Shown: positions 50,150-59,403, counted from the stretch's first letter. The stretch is DNA of 64,000 nucleotides from Clostridia bacterium (GCA_017546205.1 JAFYXJ010000006.1:62001-126000); one strand, 5' to 3'. Translations and numbers: made by a program. The notes: a model not told the origin generated them from the letters alone.

Positions 50150-51889
50150 TTAGAACTTGCTTCTTTCCTGATAGTGGGTATGCAGCAACTCATGTGCCTT
50201 ATGGCTTCCCGGTTCGCCAAGGAACTCTTCATAGAGTTTCTTGATGTCGGGGTTCTCATGGCTCTTGCGGATTGCAGCATTGGAATCCTCCGTGTAGAGT
50301 GCCTTTGCTCTTTCCTTCTTCAGATCAATGCCCATCTGTACCTTTGCAGGAACAATCGGCTGTCCGCCGCCGGTTACACAACCGCCGGGACATGCCATAA
50401 TCTCGATGAAGTGATAATCAGCCTCACCGTTTCTGATAGACTCCAAGAGTTTGCGAGCATTGCCCAGACCGTGAGCGATTGCAACCTTAACATTCAGGTC
50501 TCCAACAGGAATCTCAGCGGTCTTGATGCCCTCGGTACCACGAACCTGAGTGAACTCAATGTTCGCAAGTTCCTTACCGGTTACCTGTTCTGCAACAGTT
50601 CTGAGCGCTGCTTCCATAACACCGCCGGTAGCACCAAAGATAACACCTGCACCACTTGCTTCCTCAAAGGGATTGTCAAACTTCTCATCGGGAAGTTCAG
50701 CAAACTTGATACCTGCTTCTTTGATCATCCGTGCCAATTCACGGGTAGAAATAACGATATCAACATCTCTGTTGCCGTTTACTTCCATCTCGTCTCTGCC
50801 ACTCTCAAATTTCTTAGCAACACAAGGCATAACGGAAACAACCACGATATTTTTGGGGTCAACGCCGTTCTTTTCAGCCCAGTAAGATTTGAGGATTGCA
50901 CCAAACATCTGGTGGGGAGACTTACAGCTGGACAGATTGTCCAAGAAATCGGGGAAGTTGTGCTCACAGAACTTAATCCAGCCGGGGCTGCAAGAAGTAA
51001 TGAGAGGCAGTTTCCCGCCGTTCTTGATTCTGGACAGCAATTCGTTGCCCTCTTCAATAATGGTAAGGTCTGCACCGGTATCGGTGTCAAAAGTCTTATC
51101 AAAGCCAAGTCTCTTCAGAGCCGCAGCCATCTTTCCGGTTACCGGAGTGCCGATGGGCATACCGAACTCTTCACCCAGAGCCGCACGAACAGCCGGAGCG
51201 GTCTGTACGATAACGGTCTTTTCGGGGTTGCCGATTGCTTCCCAAACCTCGTCAGTTGCGTCTTTTTCTCTCAAAGCACCAACCGGACAAGCAACGATAC
51301 ACTGACCGCAGTTCACACAGGGAACCTCGCCCAGAGATTTGTTAAAGGGAGATGCAATGGTGGTCTTGAAACCACGCTCGGTTGCATCGATAACAGCAAC
51401 GGTCTGAATCGTTTTACATGCGCTGACACAACGACGGCAAAGCACGCACTTGTTGTTGTCACGAACGATAGAGGGAGACAATGCATCCAATTCATGCTCC
51501 AGTCTCTCGCCCTCGTAATGAATCTCATCAATACCCAACTCTTCTGCCAGAGTCTGCAGTTCACAGTTGCGGTTTCTCGCACATGTGAGACATTTGCGGT
51601 CATGGTTGGAGAGCAACAGTTCCAGAGTAACTTTACGGCTGCGACGAACTTTGGGGGTGTTGGTGAACACCTCAATACCCTCAGCAACAGGGTATACGCA
51701 GGCAGCCTGCAGGTTTCTTGCGCCTTTTACTTCAACCACACACATACGGCAGGAGCCGGTTTTGCTTACGTCTTTCAGGTAGCACAGAGTAGGAATATCG
51801 ATGCCTGCCTCACGGGCTGCCTCAAGGACGGTATAATCTTTAGGAACAGTAAGTTCCTGTCCGTTGATTTTCAGAGTAACTTTTTCCAT
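50150..51889 (-). CDS. hndD: [FeFe]-hydrogenase catalytic subunit
   Basis: 579 residues. N-terminal 2Fe-2S ferredoxin domain (CYLKDVSKTGSCRMC), a His-Cys3 cluster (HDRKCLTCARNRNC), two 4Fe-4S sites (CVLCRRCVSACK, CVNCGQCIVACP) and the H-cluster domain with all three signatures: TSCSPGW, MPCVAKKFE and EIMACPGGCVTGGGQP. It catalyses reversible H2 formation. With HndA, HndB and HndC it forms a soluble NADH- and ferredoxin-linked, probably electron-bifurcating complex. Last gene before the terminator. Confidence 0.95.
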   Translation of the reverse strand: MEKVTLKINGQELTVPKDYTVLEAAREAGIDIPTLCYLKDVSKTGSCRMCVVEVKGARNLQAACVYPVAEGIEVFTNTPKVRRSRKVTLELLLSNHDRKCLTCARNRNCELQTLAEELGIDEIHYEGERLEHELDALSPSIVRDNNKCVLCRRCVSACKTIQTVAVIDATERGFKTTIASPFNKSLGEVPCVNCGQCIVACPVGALREKDATDEVWEAIGNPEKTVIVQTAPAVRAALGEEFGMPIGTPVTGKMAAALKRLGFDKTFDTDTGADLTIIEEGNELLSRIKNGGKLPLITSCSPGWIKFCEHNFPDFLDNLSSCKSPHQMFGAILKSYWAEKNGVDPKNIVVVSVMPCVAKKFESGRDEMEVNGNRDVDIVISTRELARMIKEAGIKFAELPDEKFDNPFEEASGAGVIFGATGGVMEAALRTVAEQVTGKELANIEFTQVRGTEGIKTAEIPVGDLNVKVAIAHGLGNARKLLESIRNGEADYHFIEIMACPGGCVTGGGQPIVPAKVQMGIDLKKERAKALYTEDSNAAIRKSHENPDIKKLYEEFLGEPGSHKAHELLHTHYQERSKF

Positions 51890-51907
51890 CTTAATCTGCC
51901 CCCTTCC

Positions 51908-53719
51908 TTAACCTTTTACGATTGCGCCAAACTTACAAGTTTCAACACAAGCGCCACACTTGATACACTTGTCGGTATCAATAACAAACGGGTTCTTGAT
52001 TTCACCGGTAATTGCGCCAACGGGACATTTTCTCGCACAAGCGCTACATCCCTTACATTTGTCTGCAATAATGCTGTAACTGAGCAGGTCTTTACATACG
52101 CCTGCCGGACATTTCTTGTCAACAACATGGGCAACATACTCATCACGGAAGTAGTGGAGTGTGGACAGAACCGGGTTGGGTGCTGTCTGACCCAGACCGC
52201 AGAGAGAACCTTCCTTAATCATGTGGCTCAATTCTTCCAGACGATCCAAATCTTCTAAAGTTCCCTGACCCTTGGTAATCTTGTCCAGAATCTCATAGAG
52301 ACGCTTGGTACCGATACGGCAGGGAGTACACTTACCACAAGACTCATCTACAGTGAATTCCAGGAAGAACTTGGCAATATCCACCATACAGTTGTCTTCG
52401 TCCATAACGATCAAACCACCGGAACCCATCATGGAACCGATTGCCATCAAGGAATCGTAATCAATGGGAGTATCAATCAAGTGTGCAGGGATACAACCGC
52501 CGGAAGGTCCGCCTGTTTGGGCTGCCTTGAACTTCTTGCCGTTGGGGATACCGCCGCCCACTTCTTCAATAATTTCACGGAGGGTTGTTCCCATGGGAAC
52601 CTCAACCAGACCGGTGTTGTTAATCTTACCGCCCAGAGCGAATACCTTGGTACCCTTGCTCTTTTCGGTACCGATACCCTTGAACCAGTCAGCACCGTTC
52701 AGGATAATCTGGCAGATGTTTGCGTAGGTCTCAACGTTGTTGAGCAGAGTGGGTTTCTCCCACAGACCCTTAACAGCCGGGAACGGCGGACGGGGACGGG
52801 GCTCACCACGCATACCTTCGATGGAGTTCATCAATGCAGTTTCCTCACCGCAGACAAACGCACCTGCACCCAGACGCAACTCCAGATTGAAGTTGAAGCC
52901 GCTGTCAAAAATATTTTCACCCAACAGACCGTATTCCTTTGCCTGATCGATTGCAATCTGCAAACGCTGTACAGCAATAGGATACTCTGCACGGATGTAG
53001 ATATAACCCTGATCAGCACCAACGGCATAAGCAGCGATTGCCATAGCCTCGATAACGCTGTGGGGGTCACCTTCCAGAATACTTCTGTCCATGAACGCAC
53101 CCGGGTCACCCTCGTCGGCGTTACATGCAACATACTTACCGTTTTCGCCGGAGGAAGCAGCAGTGAACTGCCATTTCATACCGGTGGGGAAGCCGCCGCC
53201 GCCACGGCCGCGGAGTCCGGATTCTTTGATCACATCAATAACTTCTTCCGGTTTCATTTCGGTAAGAACTTTACCCAATGCTTTGTAACCGTCGAATGCA
53301 ATGTATTCATCAATTTTTTCCGGGTCGATAACACCACAGTTTCTCAATGCAACACGCATCTGTTTCTGATAGAACTGAACCTCATTCAGGCTCTTGATTT
53401 CATCAGAACCTTCCTGAACGGTCTCATTGTAAAGCAGGTGCTTTACGATACGACCTTTGAGCAGGTGTTCTTCCACGATTTCTTTTACGTCTTCAACCTT
53501 AACACGGCTGTAGAATGCGCCCTCAGGGTACACAATCATAATGGGACCCAAAGCACAAAGACCAAAACAACCGGTCTTTACAACCTTAATTTCTTTTTCC
53601 AGCCCGTTTGCTTTGAGCTGTGCTTCCATCTCTTTGATAATCTGTTCACAACCTGAAGAAGTACAACCTGTACCGCCGCAGACCAGAACATGACCTCTGG
53701 CAAACTCCATGTTTTTCAA
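51908..53719 (-). CDS. hndC: NuoF-like NADH-binding subunit of the hydrogenase
   Basis: 603 residues: N-terminal thioredoxin-like 2Fe-2S domain (VLVCGGTGCTSSGCEQI, CFGLCALGPIM), the FMN/NADH domain with GRGGGGFPTGMKW, an SLBB segment, the 4Fe-4S site SCGKCTPCRIGTKRL, and two C-terminal 4Fe-4S sites (CKGCSACARKCP, CIKCGACVETCK). Oxidises NADH and passes electrons to the catalytic subunit 18 bases downstream. Confidence 0.94.
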   Translation of the reverse strand: MKNMEFARGHVLVCGGTGCTSSGCEQIIKEMEAQLKANGLEKEIKVVKTGCFGLCALGPIMIVYPEGAFYSRVKVEDVKEIVEEHLLKGRIVKHLLYNETVQEGSDEIKSLNEVQFYQKQMRVALRNCGVIDPEKIDEYIAFDGYKALGKVLTEMKPEEVIDVIKESGLRGRGGGGFPTGMKWQFTAASSGENGKYVACNADEGDPGAFMDRSILEGDPHSVIEAMAIAAYAVGADQGYIYIRAEYPIAVQRLQIAIDQAKEYGLLGENIFDSGFNFNLELRLGAGAFVCGEETALMNSIEGMRGEPRPRPPFPAVKGLWEKPTLLNNVETYANICQIILNGADWFKGIGTEKSKGTKVFALGGKINNTGLVEVPMGTTLREIIEEVGGGIPNGKKFKAAQTGGPSGGCIPAHLIDTPIDYDSLMAIGSMMGSGGLIVMDEDNCMVDIAKFFLEFTVDESCGKCTPCRIGTKRLYEILDKITKGQGTLEDLDRLEELSHMIKEGSLCGLGQTAPNPVLSTLHYFRDEYVAHVVDKKCPAGVCKDLLSYSIIADKCKGCSACARKCPVGAITGEIKNPFVIDTDKCIKCGACVETCKFGAIVKG

Positions 53720-53745
53720 TCCTTTCTTTTCAGTATCAAGCGGTC

Positions 53746-54111
53746 TTACTCAGCCGCGCCAACGGTATATTCTGCAACCACGTTGCCGTTTACGATATGT
53801 TCAGCCACAACCCGTGCAGCCTTTTCCGGAGACATTTTTACATAAGTAACTTTCTCCTTGCCGGGAACCATAATCTCAACGATGGGTTCCAGACGGCACA
53901 TACCAATACAACCGGTCTGGGTAATGGTTACATTCTCAAGGCCGCGCTTTGCAACCTCTTCCATAAATGCGTTCATAACAGGACGTGCGCCTGCAGCAAT
54001 ACCGCAGGTAGCCATACCTACAACGATGCGGACACTGTCCTCATCTTTACGCAGGGTAACCTGATCCAGAGTCTTCTTTCTGATTGCTTCCAAATCTGCC
54101 AATGATTTCAT
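53746..54111 (-). CDS. hndB: Thioredoxin-like 2Fe-2S ferredoxin subunit
   Basis: 121 residues with a CGIAAGARPV and GCIGMCRLEP pattern giving four cysteine-type ligands of a 2Fe-2S thioredoxin-like fold. Homologues are the HndB subunit of NADP/NAD-reducing hydrogenases. Located between the HATPase gene and hndC, consistent with being part of the complex. Confidence 0.88.
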   Translation of the reverse strand: MKSLADLEAIRKKTLDQVTLRKDEDSVRIVVGMATCGIAAGARPVMNAFMEEVAKRGLENVTITQTGCIGMCRLEPIVEIMVPGKEKVTYVKMSPEKAARVVAEHIVNGNVVAEYTVGAAE

Positions 54112-54134
54112 CTTAATCTAACTCCTTTCAACCG

Positions 54135-54680
54135 CTATTTTTGATATAGCGCAGTTTCATTTTCATTCAAATATTCCGAGAGCCAGAGCATGACCTCCGG
54201 TTGGGAAAAACTCACATCTCCCAAAATGTCCCGCATCTCCTGAGTATTCAGCGTATACTCCTGCTCATCCACCCGATGGGTATAGATAAACACAATATCC
54301 TCATAAGAGGTAAGAATCCCCAGCATGGTCCCTGCCATATCGCCCAACGGCTGTCGGTCAATATGACTAAGCCCGAACCGTGCCTCAATGACGGTACCCT
54401 CACCCTCTCTGGAAGAAAGACTGATGCCACCGCCGGTGAGTTCCGCCGCCGCTTTGAGAAGAGGGATGCCCAGTCCCACCCGACGGGTGGTGCGTCCGGT
54501 AACAAAAGGATTCATTACCGACTGGACCATTTCCTTCGGCATTCCCTTTCCGTTATCCTCAATCCGGAAAGAAAGAAGATCAGCATGGGAATCTTCCACC
54601 AAAGTCAGCGAAATCCGGTCTGCACCTGCTACAATGGAATTCTGCATAATATCCAGAATATGCAACGACAGTTCCTTCAT
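54135..54680 (-). CDS. Stand-alone HATPase-type ATP-binding protein
   Basis: 181 residues. Only a histidine-kinase-like ATPase fold is present: N box HILDIMQNSIVAGA, G1 DNGKGM, G2 VGLGIPLLKAA. There is no phosphoacceptor histidine domain and no membrane segment. This form is recurrent next to HndA in clostridial hydrogenase operons; it could be an anti-sigma-like kinase or an ATP sensor. The cysteine-free C-terminus (about 115-181) is of unknown fold. Confidence 0.75.
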   Translation of the reverse strand: MKELSLHILDIMQNSIVAGADRISLTLVEDSHADLLSFRIEDNGKGMPKEMVQSVMNPFVTGRTTRRVGLGIPLLKAAAELTGGGISLSSREGEGTVIEARFGLSHIDRQPLGDMAGTMLGILTSYEDIVFIYTHRVDEQEYTLNTQEMRDILGDVSFSQPEVMLWLSEYLNENETALYQK

Positions 54681-54706
54681 GGTTTCACTCCGCTCTCCAA
54701 CGGTTT

Positions 54707-55201
54707 TTATAAAGCCTGATACTTCTCAATGATGCCGGGGATGTCGTCTACTACCAGACGGCCGTAAACGTCCTCGTTTACAGTCAATACGGGAGCCAGA
54801 CCACAAGCACCGATACAACGGGTTGCATCCAGAGAGAACTTGCCGTCGGGGGTACATTCACCCACCTCAATACCAAGAATCTCCTTAATCTTGTTCAAAA
54901 GATCGCCGCTGCCTTTTACATAACATGCGGTACCCATACACACACCAATCTGGTATTTACCCTTGGGATTGAGAGAGAACTGTGCATAGAATGTAACAAT
55001 ACCGTAGATTTCTGCCAAAGGAACATTCAGTCCCTCAGAAATCATTTCCTGCACCTCAATCGGCAGATACCCATAAATGCCCTGTGCCTCATGCAGAACA
55101 GGAATAACAGCACCTTTTTGACCTTTGTGCTCTGCAATTACTTGCTTGAGTTGTGCCTCCTGCTCCGGCGTTCCCTGAAAGGGAAGCGTGTTCTGTTTCA
55201 T
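54707..55201 (-). CDS. hndA: NuoE-like 2Fe-2S subunit of the hydrogenase
   Basis: 164 residues. 24-kDa subunit fold with cysteines in CMGTACYVKGSGDLL and CIGACGLAPV, and FYAQFSLNPKGKYQIGVC. Electron transfer subunit partnering HndC. A strong AGGAGG precedes the start, and an extended -10 promoter lies about 90 bases upstream. Confidence 0.93.
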   Translation of the reverse strand: MKQNTLPFQGTPEQEAQLKQVIAEHKGQKGAVIPVLHEAQGIYGYLPIEVQEMISEGLNVPLAEIYGIVTFYAQFSLNPKGKYQIGVCMGTACYVKGSGDLLNKIKEILGIEVGECTPDGKFSLDATRCIGACGLAPVLTVNEDVYGRLVVDDIPGIIEKYQAL

Positions 55202-55290
55202 CTGTTACTACCTCCTAAAGCATATATTGGGGCGCATTGCGCCTAATTCTTTTCCAAATTATAACGGGGCGGTTTTCCCCAATCTTTTTG

Positions 55291-55299
55291 ATTATATCA
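55291..55299 (-). promoter_or_regulatory. Internal extended -10 promoter before hndA
   Basis: TGATATAAT on the minus strand. The leader down to 55202 has two short hairpins, one GGGG/CCCC and a GGCGCAATGCGCC palindrome. It would give the catalytic subunits a promoter separate from the regulatory genes upstream. Confidence 0.5.
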
Positions 55300-55325
55300 C
55301 ATATATTCAAAAAAAACCATAGAAT

Positions 55326-56030
55326 TCAACAAAATTTTTTCGTCAGATTGTCCAAAAATTCACAAACTTTTTTGTCGTTTATCTCCACATAGTGAAAAGG
55401 CTCCGCAATATCCCCCAGATAGTGCGCGTCCGAGTCGGAAATAATGGTATAGTCTTTCCAGTCCTTTTCCCATGTTTCCAGATTCCGTCCGGTAATCTCC
55501 ACCGCCGTCACTGGCAGATGCGGTGGCAGAAACCCCAGATTGGAAATCACGCTGTAGCTGGAACGGTCAATATGGGCAGGAACCGCCACGCCGCCCAAGG
55601 TTTGTGCCGTCTTGAACACTTCCTCAATGGTCAATCCGGTGGCAGTGGTCAGCAGGTATTCTTCTTCCCCCACAATCTCGTCCTCTGCATCCATATACCA
55701 TTGATGCCCGAAGATTTCCGGCTTGTTTTTGACAGGGAGCCGATGCTCTTTCAAAATCTGCCACATCCCCTCACATGCCGCCAGGGTGGGAAAATAGCAA
55801 AGCACATGGACTTCCTCCGCCGTTTCCACCTCCATACCCGGCACCACCAACAGACGGTCTCCCGCAACCTCCATCACCGCGCGGAGATTGCCGCAGGAGT
55901 TATGGTCGGTGACCGCAATCACATCCAGCCCTTTCAAAAGCGCCATATTCACAATGTTATTGGGTGTCATATCCTCGTCACCGCAAGGGGATAAACAAGA
56001 ATGGATATGCAGGTCATAGTAAAGTTTCAT
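55326..56030 (-). CDS. PHP-domain phosphoesterase
   Basis: 234 residues. Metal-binding PHP motifs: DLHIHSCLSP, VIAVTDHNSCGN, PGMEVETAEEVHVL, PAHIDRSSYSV and SDSDAHYLGD. Hydrolyses an unknown phosphoester or phosphate monoester. It lies between the DRTGG and HndA genes; PHP genes occur in the same place in other clostridial hydrogenase clusters, where their role is unknown. Confidence 0.85.
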   Translation of the reverse strand: MKLYYDLHIHSCLSPCGDEDMTPNNIVNMALLKGLDVIAVTDHNSCGNLRAVMEVAGDRLLVVPGMEVETAEEVHVLCYFPTLAACEGMWQILKEHRLPVKNKPEIFGHQWYMDAEDEIVGEEEYLLTTATGLTIEEVFKTAQTLGGVAVPAHIDRSSYSVISNLGFLPPHLPVTAVEITGRNLETWEKDWKDYTIISDSDAHYLGDIAEPFHYVEINDKKVCEFLDNLTKKFC

Positions 56031-56039
56031 GACCGTTCC

Positions 56040-56372
56040 TCACAATCCCAGTTCCGCCAGACGTTTTGCCAGTTGGTAGGCAGACAACGGAGAGGAGAAA
56101 ACGGGGATTTCTTCTTCATCGGCTTTTTCCGCTGCATTGGCATCCGGAGTCATAGCATCAGCAAGAATCACGCCGCCTGCCTCTTTCAGGGCAGACACCG
56201 CAATCACATTCAAATTGGTCTGGATGGTAATCCAAAGATTCCCCTCCTCCAGATTGGACATAGCAAGACTCATCAGGTCGCCGATATAGCAGCCGTTGAC
56301 CTCTCTGTTCATGCCGTCTGCTCCGGCAATGGGTTTCAACTCCAAAGCGGAGGCAATTTCACTTAGTTTCAT
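56040..56372 (-). CDS. DRTGG-domain protein
   Basis: 110 residues from the ATG at 56370-56372 (GAGAGGG upstream). The DRTGG fold is seen in ELKPIAGADGMNREVNGCYIGDLMS and ends in PLSAYQLAKRL. This domain occurs with CBS domains and kinases as a ligand-sensing unit. Two DRTGG proteins are encoded in this operon (see 58121-58486). Confidence 0.8.
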   Translation of the reverse strand: MKLSEIASALELKPIAGADGMNREVNGCYIGDLMSLAMSNLEEGNLWITIQTNLNVIAVSALKEAGGVILADAMTPDANAAEKADEEEIPVFSSPLSAYQLAKRLAELGL

Positions 56373-56391
56373 GGGAGACACCCTCTCTTTC

Positions 56392-57696
56392 TTATTCTTC
56401 CAAATCATCCGGTAAATCCAGATGCTTTTCTCTTGCAAGTTTCAGCAATGCCTGCAACCGCTCACGGGTTACAAAAATACAATCCGTTTCTTTGGCATAG
56501 CCCCTGACAATATCTTCCGCCAAAGCACGGCAACTGGGAGACCCGCAAGAGCCACAGTCCAGACCGGGCAGGCGCTCTGCAATTTCTTCCAGATCCAACG
56601 CCATCTGCATAGCAACGCCCAAATCCTCGCTGAGTTTCATGACCGGACGGTAAACCGGTGCACCGTCCCAACTTCTGGGCACCTCCGGCGGAATGGTTCC
56701 ACCCAACTCCGGCATGGTTTCGCAAATTCGTGTAATCCGTGACCGTGCCACAAAGTTATTCTCCGCAGTCAAAGGTCCGCCCACACAGCCGCCGGGGCAG
56801 GCAAGCGCCTCCACATAGGCGATATCGGTCAATTTGTCGTCTTCCATATCTTCCAGTACCCGAATCACATTATCAATACCGTCTACCGAAATCCAGCGTT
56901 TGGCACCGGTTGCCGCTGCCTCGCCGCCGCTGGTTGCCCAAAGGGTTCCTACCCGTCCTGCGTCGGAAAGATGCTTCACCTCTTCAATACTGCCAATACG
57001 CTGTGCCAGACGCAGATACACGTCTTTCATGGCGATCACACCGCTGACATGGGATTTCTCTACCGTAACCCCATCTTTCACCGCCGTTGCCTTTGCCGCA
57101 CAGGGGCTGATAAAGAATACTCCGATTTCCTCCGGTTTCAATCCGGTTTTCTCTACTGCTTCTTTTCTCGCCGCCTCTGCCGACAACTCCATGGGAGAGC
57201 GAAGGGGAACGATATGATGAATCAGGTTGGGAAACCGAACCGCAATCAGCCGGCTGACCGCAGGGCATGCGGAAGAAATGGCAGGTTGCATCAGTTCACC
57301 GCTGCCTAAAAGTTCTCTTGTTGCGGCGCTGATTTCCTGCGCTCCCTTTGCCACCTCGTATACATGGTCAAATCCCAGATAGAGCAAGGATGTGAGAATC
57401 AAATCACAATCCTCGCTTTTGGAAAACTGTCCCAGAAATGCCGGTGCCACCAACGCAATGGTATAGCGGAACTCGCTCAGGCGGTCAAACTTGTCGGTTA
57501 CCGCCTTTTTGGCATGATAGGGACAAACACGAATGCACTCGCCGCAGTCAATACAGCGTTCTTTTAAGATTTTTGCTTTGCCATTCTGCACCCGGATTGC
57601 CTGCGTAGGACATTGTTTCAGGCAGGTGGTACACCCTTTGCAGGATTCTCTCTGCAGGGTGACCGAATGCCAGTATTTCTCCGGTTTCATGGTCAC
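56392..57696 (-). CDS. Hydrogenase-like iron-sulfur protein with degenerate H-cluster motifs
   Basis: 434 residues. Two N-terminal 4Fe-4S sites (CKGCTTCLKQCP, CIDCGECIRVCP), an [FeFe]-hydrogenase large-domain core in which the three signatures read SSACPAVS (for TSCSPGW), SPCAAKAT (for MPCxxKKxE) and ALACPGGCVGGPLT, and a C-terminal RnfB-type 4Fe-4S segment (LDCGSCGSPSCRALAEDIV). The first motif lost the TSC and PxW residues, so it may be a sensor (group C type) rather than an efficient hydrogenase. No PAS domain is present; the HATPase protein is encoded by the preceding gene, six bases away. Confidence 0.85.
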   Translation of the reverse strand: MTMKPEKYWHSVTLQRESCKGCTTCLKQCPTQAIRVQNGKAKILKERCIDCGECIRVCPYHAKKAVTDKFDRLSEFRYTIALVAPAFLGQFSKSEDCDLILTSLLYLGFDHVYEVAKGAQEISAATRELLGSGELMQPAISSACPAVSRLIAVRFPNLIHHIVPLRSPMELSAEAARKEAVEKTGLKPEEIGVFFISPCAAKATAVKDGVTVEKSHVSGVIAMKDVYLRLAQRIGSIEEVKHLSDAGRVGTLWATSGGEAAATGAKRWISVDGIDNVIRVLEDMEDDKLTDIAYVEALACPGGCVGGPLTAENNFVARSRITRICETMPELGGTIPPEVPRSWDGAPVYRPVMKLSEDLGVAMQMALDLEEIAERLPGLDCGSCGSPSCRALAEDIVRGYAKETDCIFVTRERLQALLKLAREKHLDLPDDLEE

Positions 57697-57702
57697 CGCC
57701 TC

Positions 57703-58116
57703 CTAACAAACTTCCATCCAAAGTTCAATGGTGGTACCCTCGCCCACCTTGGTATCAATGGTCATTTTGTCCGAATTTTTCTTAATATTGGGAAGTCCCA
57801 TTCCGGCACCGAATCCCAATTCCCGCACTTCATGAGACGCCGTGGAAAAACCCTCCTCCATGGCCTTGTCAATGTCAGGAATACCCGGTCCCCGATCCGC
57901 AAAAATAATATGTATCGTCTCAGGGCTCACCTCAACGGTGATGGTACCGCCGTTTGCATGAATCACCATATTGATTTCCGCTTCATACATAGCGATAGCA
58001 ACCTTGCGGATGGTCTCGGGCGGGAGTCCCAACTGTTTCAGCCGTTTTTTCACCTTGCTGGAGATCTCCCCCGCCAAGGTAAAATCGTCGCCGTCCACAT
58101 CATAGCGGAACACCAT
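57703..58116 (-). CDS. RsbW-like ATP-binding protein
   Basis: 137 residues from the ATG at 58114-58116. HATPase fold of the anti-sigma kind: IAMYEAEINMVIHANGG (N box), DRGPGIPD (G1), GFGAGMGLPNIKK (G2). It lacks a phosphoacceptor domain. The gene lies four bases from the DRTGG gene stop and six bases before the hydrogenase-like gene, suggesting a partner of the sensor. Confidence 0.82.
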   Translation of the reverse strand: MVFRYDVDGDDFTLAGEISSKVKKRLKQLGLPPETIRKVAIAMYEAEINMVIHANGGTITVEVSPETIHIIFADRGPGIPDIDKAMEEGFSTASHEVRELGFGAGMGLPNIKKNSDKMTIDTKVGEGTTIELWMEVC

Positions 58117-58120
58117 GGAG

Positions 58121-58486
58121 TTACTCACCGTCTTCAACCGCCTTTCCGCCGTGCAAACCATTCTCATAAAGGAGTCCGCAGGCGGTAAACATGGGAAGTT
58201 CGGTGGTCATCAGCACCATCTCCATCCGTTCTGCCGCTGCAATCATCTCCTCATTGGGAACTTTGCCCCGCACAAAGACAATCGCCTCCATGTCCATCAT
58301 TTCTGCTGTACGAACCACCTGCAGATTCTGCAGTCCGGTCAGCAACAGCCCCTGCTCTTTTACAAAAGCAAGGACATCGCTCATCAAATCGCTGCCGCAC
58401 GCCTCCATGACCTGCATTTCTTCCAATCGGTCTCCTCCGGTATAAACCGTCGCATCCAGAATTTCTTGTACCTTTTTCAGTTCCAT
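58121..58486 (-). CDS. DRTGG-domain protein, first gene of the hydrogenase operon
   Basis: 121 residues, opening MELKKVQEILDATVYTGGDRLEE, with the characteristic CGSDLMSDVLAFVKE segment. Ligand unknown; in clostridial operons this type precedes an anti-sigma-like HATPase and a hydrogenase-like protein. It has AAGGAGAG as ribosome site and a promoter at 58516-58544. Confidence 0.8.
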   Translation of the reverse strand: MELKKVQEILDATVYTGGDRLEEMQVMEACGSDLMSDVLAFVKEQGLLLTGLQNLQVVRTAEMMDMEAIVFVRGKVPNEEMIAAAERMEMVLMTTELPMFTACGLLYENGLHGGKAVEDGE

Positions 58487-58515
58487 ACTGTTCTCTCCTT
58501 GTATTTATTGCCTTT

Positions 58516-58544
58516 ATTATATCACAAATTCTCTCCCTTGACAA
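58516..58544 (-). promoter_or_regulatory. Promoter of the hydrogenase operon
   Basis: TTGTCA, 17-base spacer, TATAAT, about 30 bases before the DRTGG start. Confidence 0.78.
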
Positions 58545-58616
58545 TCGGAAATATCACTTGTTTCCCGTTCCTATTTTTGGTATTTTTGACAAGTCTCGAG
58601 GTTTTCTATTTTCCCC

Positions 58617-58645
58617 TTGTAAATATTTCCGCCTTATGCTACAAT
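58617..58645 (+). promoter_or_regulatory. Promoter of the tagA operon
   Basis: TTGTAA, 17-base spacer, TACAAT, divergent from the hydrogenase promoter in the 190-base gap. Confidence 0.72.
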
Positions 58646-58677
58646 AATATAAAGAAGTATTTTGTGAGGTGGCAATC

Positions 58678-59400
58678 ATGCGAACAACTGTGAATATATT
58701 AGGTGTCCGGGTGGATAAAATTACAGCAGAAGATGCCGTAACAAGAGCAGAAGAACTGCTTCGCACCGACGGAGTTTCTGCCATTTACACCCCCAATCCG
58801 GAAATCGTTATGGCAGCATACAACAATCCGGAGTTTCTGGAAATACTGAATAAGGCAGACCTGTGTACCGCAGACGGCATCGGGGTTGTTTATGCATCCC
58901 GCATGTTGAAAGATCCGGTTCCGGAGCGGGTGGCAGGTTTTGACCTGACCTGTTCCCTCCTCTCCCGCATTGCCAAAACCGGAGAGGGTGTCTTTTTGTT
59001 CGGCGCCAAGCCGGGCGTGGCAGAGCGTGCCAAAGAAAACCTGGAAAAAACCTACCCCGGTCTGGTAGTGTCCGGCTTTCGCAACGGCTATTTCACACCG
59101 GAGGACGACGATTCTATTGTAGAACAAATCAATCAGTCCGGTGCCAAACTGTTGCTGGTCTGTCTGGGTGCTCCCAAGCAGGAACAATGGATTGATGCCC
59201 ACCGCGACCGGCTGCATGTCAACCTTTGTATGGGCGTGGGCGGTTCTTTGGATGTTTTTGCCGGCGAGGCAAAACGTGCTCCTAAAATTTTTATTCAATG
59301 CAATCTGGAATGGCTGTACCGTCTTCTCAAGCAGCCCAAACGCATCGGACGGTATGCGGCACTTCCCAAATTTATTCTTACTGTAAAAAAGGAGGGATAA
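58678..59400 (+). CDS. tagA: WecG/TagA/CpsF family glycosyltransferase
   Basis: 240 residues from the ATG at 58678 (GAGGTGG upstream); the GTG at 58669 overlaps that site. Family blocks: YTPNPEIVMAAYNNPEF, LCTADGIGVVYASRML, LFGAKPGVAERAKENL, LLVCLGAPKQEQWI and the closing LEWLYRLLKQPKRIGRY. TagA adds N-acetylmannosamine to the lipid-linked acceptor in wall-polymer synthesis, at the inner face of the membrane. Here it could act on the secondary wall polymer that SLH proteins bind (inference). Confidence 0.9.
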   Translation: MRTTVNILGVRVDKITAEDAVTRAEELLRTDGVSAIYTPNPEIVMAAYNNPEFLEILNKADLCTADGIGVVYASRMLKDPVPERVAGFDLTCSLLSRIAKTGEGVFLFGAKPGVAERAKENLEKTYPGLVVSGFRNGYFTPEDDDSIVEQINQSGAKLLLVCLGAPKQEQWIDAHRDRLHVNLCMGVGGSLDVFAGEAKRAPKIFIQCNLEWLYRLLKQPKRIGRYAALPKFILTVKKEG

Positions 59401-59403
59401 CCC

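Noticed and set aside
50054-52258. 734-codon plus-strand frame opposite the hydrogenase genes
   Set aside because: Antisense to hndD and hndC, rich in Cys/Asn/Thr as expected for a shadow of that strand; no start site.
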